Below are positions 63,013 to 64,000 of a stretch of DNA of 64,000 nucleotides, one piece after another (within the stretch, counting starts at the first letter, position 1; the number at the start of each line of letters is the position of its first letter). The notes below the pieces were generated by a model. It was given only the letters and a program-made list of their open reading frames with translations. It had not been told where the DNA came from and did not search any database. Both the position numbers and the translations under genes were made by a program. The stretch comes from Verrucomicrobiaceae bacterium (GTDB lineage: Bacteria; Verrucomicrobiota; Verrucomicrobiia; Verrucomicrobiales; Verrucomicrobiaceae). The stretch spans positions 1 through 64,000 of the forward strand of contig CANIBP010000032.1 of assembly GCA_947466075.1 (NCBI GenBank), written 5' to 3'.

Positions 63013-63561
63013 CTATTTGATGCCGCCGATCTTGCAGCCCTGCGCCTCGTGTTGCGGCGAGGGAACGGGCTTACCTGCTAGGATGGCATCGAGCGCATCG
63101 CGTAGGTCTTTGGTGGTCGCGGCACGCTGGCGCTTGGTGGGGCCGAGGTAGAGGTCGTTGATGCGGCCTTGGTAAAGCGTTTCGGCTTTGGGTGAGAGGA
63201 CGATGGCCTCGGGCGTGATTTTGGCCTGCACCTGCTTCGCGAGAGTCTGTTGCTTGTCGATAAGCACCAAGGCTTTGACTTCGGAGAGGATGGCGTGCTC
63301 CATGGCGACTTCGAGAGTGATCTCTGGATCGGAATGGATGAGGTAAATGGCCACTCGGTCGCTGTAGTCGGTAGTGATCTGGTTGATCTCTTTGATGAAC
63401 GATTTCGTGGTGGAGCAGAACGGCGAGACGAAGAACAGCACGACGGCCTTCTTGTCGCCTACCGCGAGAGGATCGTGGTTTTTGCCATCGGCACCGGGCA
63501 GTTCGAGCGCGGAGGCGACGCCGGTGAGCAGCAGGGAGGCGAGAAGGGCAAGAAGTCTCAT
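63013..63561 (-). CDS. Exported redoxin-like (thioredoxin-fold) protein
   Basis: A 182-residue protein with a signal peptide (MRLLALLASLLLTGVASA) and a thioredoxin fold of the AhpC/TSA-redoxin type (KAVVLFFVSPFCSTTKSFIKE). The active site has a single Cys (FCSTT), not CxxC, and the C-terminus ends with AQGCKIGG, seen in PVC-group redoxin proteins. It converges with gyrA, the stops being 6 bp apart, and belongs to no obvious operon. Confidence 0.82.
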   Translation of the reverse strand: MRLLALLASLLLTGVASALELPGADGKNHDPLAVGDKKAVVLFFVSPFCSTTKSFIKEINQITTDYSDRVAIYLIHSDPEITLEVAMEHAILSEVKALVLIDKQQTLAKQVQAKITPEAIVLSPKAETLYQGRINDLYLGPTKRQRAATTKDLRDALDAILAGKPVPSPQHEAQGCKIGGIK

Positions 63562-63579
63562 GAGGAATAATTGATTGAA

Positions 63580-63918
63580 TCAAGAACGGCGAGACTTCGA
63601 CAGCAAGCCACGAATGGCATCAACAAGCTCCCGTAGGAAGTAGCCCACCGGGTGGAGAATCAGCGGGGAAACCCATCCGAGAAAGATCATCTCAATGGTG
63701 CCATTCACTTTGGGAGTGACTGTCAGGCCAGCTTCACGTCCAGAGAAGCGTTCTGAGAGCTCAGGAATGAGAAAGTCGATGGTAAAAAAGGCTAGCACAA
63801 TCAAACGCCATCCAATCAAAATGGATTTGCCGAGCTTATTCTTGCGATACCCAGCAATGACTGGAGCGATGCAGGCGATGACCACGAGAATCGGGGCTAT
63901 CTCCTTGATCGCAGTCAT
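63580..63918 (-). CDS. Small membrane protein, unknown function
   Basis: A 112-residue protein with three hydrophobic segments (about 8-23, 33-51 and 75-95) and a basic C-terminus. No family recognised. It lies 18 bp upstream of the redoxin gene on the same strand and may be co-transcribed with it. Confidence 0.6.
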   Translation of the reverse strand: MTAIKEIAPILVVIACIAPVIAGYRKNKLGKSILIGWRLIVLAFFTIDFLIPELSERFSGREAGLTVTPKVNGTIEMIFLGWVSPLILHPVGYFLRELVDAIRGLLSKSRRS

Positions 63919-63938
63919 CGCGGCATTTGGTGGACGAT

Positions 63939-64000
63939 TTAGACAGCAGTCAGCGCAGTCACCGCCGCATCGAGCGATGCGGCGTCTTTGATGCTGATGA
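63939..64000 (-). CDS. Partial gene at window edge, C-terminal end only
   Basis: Reading from the edge, the minus strand gives ISIKDAASLDAAVTALTAV and a stop. The composition is protein-like and the spacing to the next gene is short, but the fragment is too small to identify. Confidence 0.4.
   Translation of the reverse strand, partial: ISIKDAASLDAAVTALTAV

Overview
The window reads as chromosomal DNA of a Verrucomicrobiota bacterium, most likely a Prosthecobacter/Verrucomicrobium relative. That placement is inferred from gene content: a DUF1501 and DUF1549/DUF1553 (SHD1) pair beside sulfatases, a PEP-CTERM beta-strand-repeat giant, a DUF4159 protein, many small secreted proteins, and the density of palindromic repeats. 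No rRNA gene is present to confirm it.

Region 1 (1-10.1 kb) is accessory DNA and holds what looks like a complete nitric-oxide circuit: an H-NOX NO sensor translationally coupled to a very large HNOBA/PAS/GAF hybrid histidine kinase, a NarL-type response regulator converging on it, and, about 1 kb on, a bacterial nitric oxide synthase oxygenase. To its right is a decay zone with remnants of clpB, a Y-family polymerase and an excisionase-like HTH gene, ending in the 3' half of a tRNA-Leu(CAA). This is the usual scar of an element integrated in a tRNA gene, so the NO circuit may sit on an old genomic island.

Region 2 (10.1-34 kb) is ordinary backbone with lineage-specific genes: DUF4159, a UvrD-type helicase, a subtilase, an NSS transporter with a MetS-like small subunit, panB, ruvB, a sulfatase-DUF1553-DUF1501 operon, and a four-gene operon (M48 peptidase that looks split in two, a possible tandem pseudokinase with a membrane anchor, a lipoprotein). 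A SEC-C protein with a RelE/ParE-like C-terminus closes it.

Region 3 (34-40 kb) is a repeat-rich stretch. Three unrelated genes (coiled-coil, lipoprotein, TPR) are each preceded by versions of the same roughly 42-bp leader and separated by long hairpins and by palindromes that keep a GGAGCGC flank but change their core. One gene carries two in-frame TAA codons in an otherwise preserved reading frame. It looks like a cassette-style array.

Region 4 (40-64 kb) is core: a carboxynorspermidine synthase-like enzyme, the ATP synthase operon atpBEFHAGDC, a second sulfatase with queD, the 1431-residue PEP-CTERM protein, a GMC oxidoreductase with its gluconate-2-dehydrogenase-subunit-3-like partner, gyrB-gyrA, a redoxin and a small membrane protein. 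A CRP/FNR-type palindrome lies between atpB and the divergent sulfatase gene. A gene truncated by the window end is on the minus strand at the right edge.
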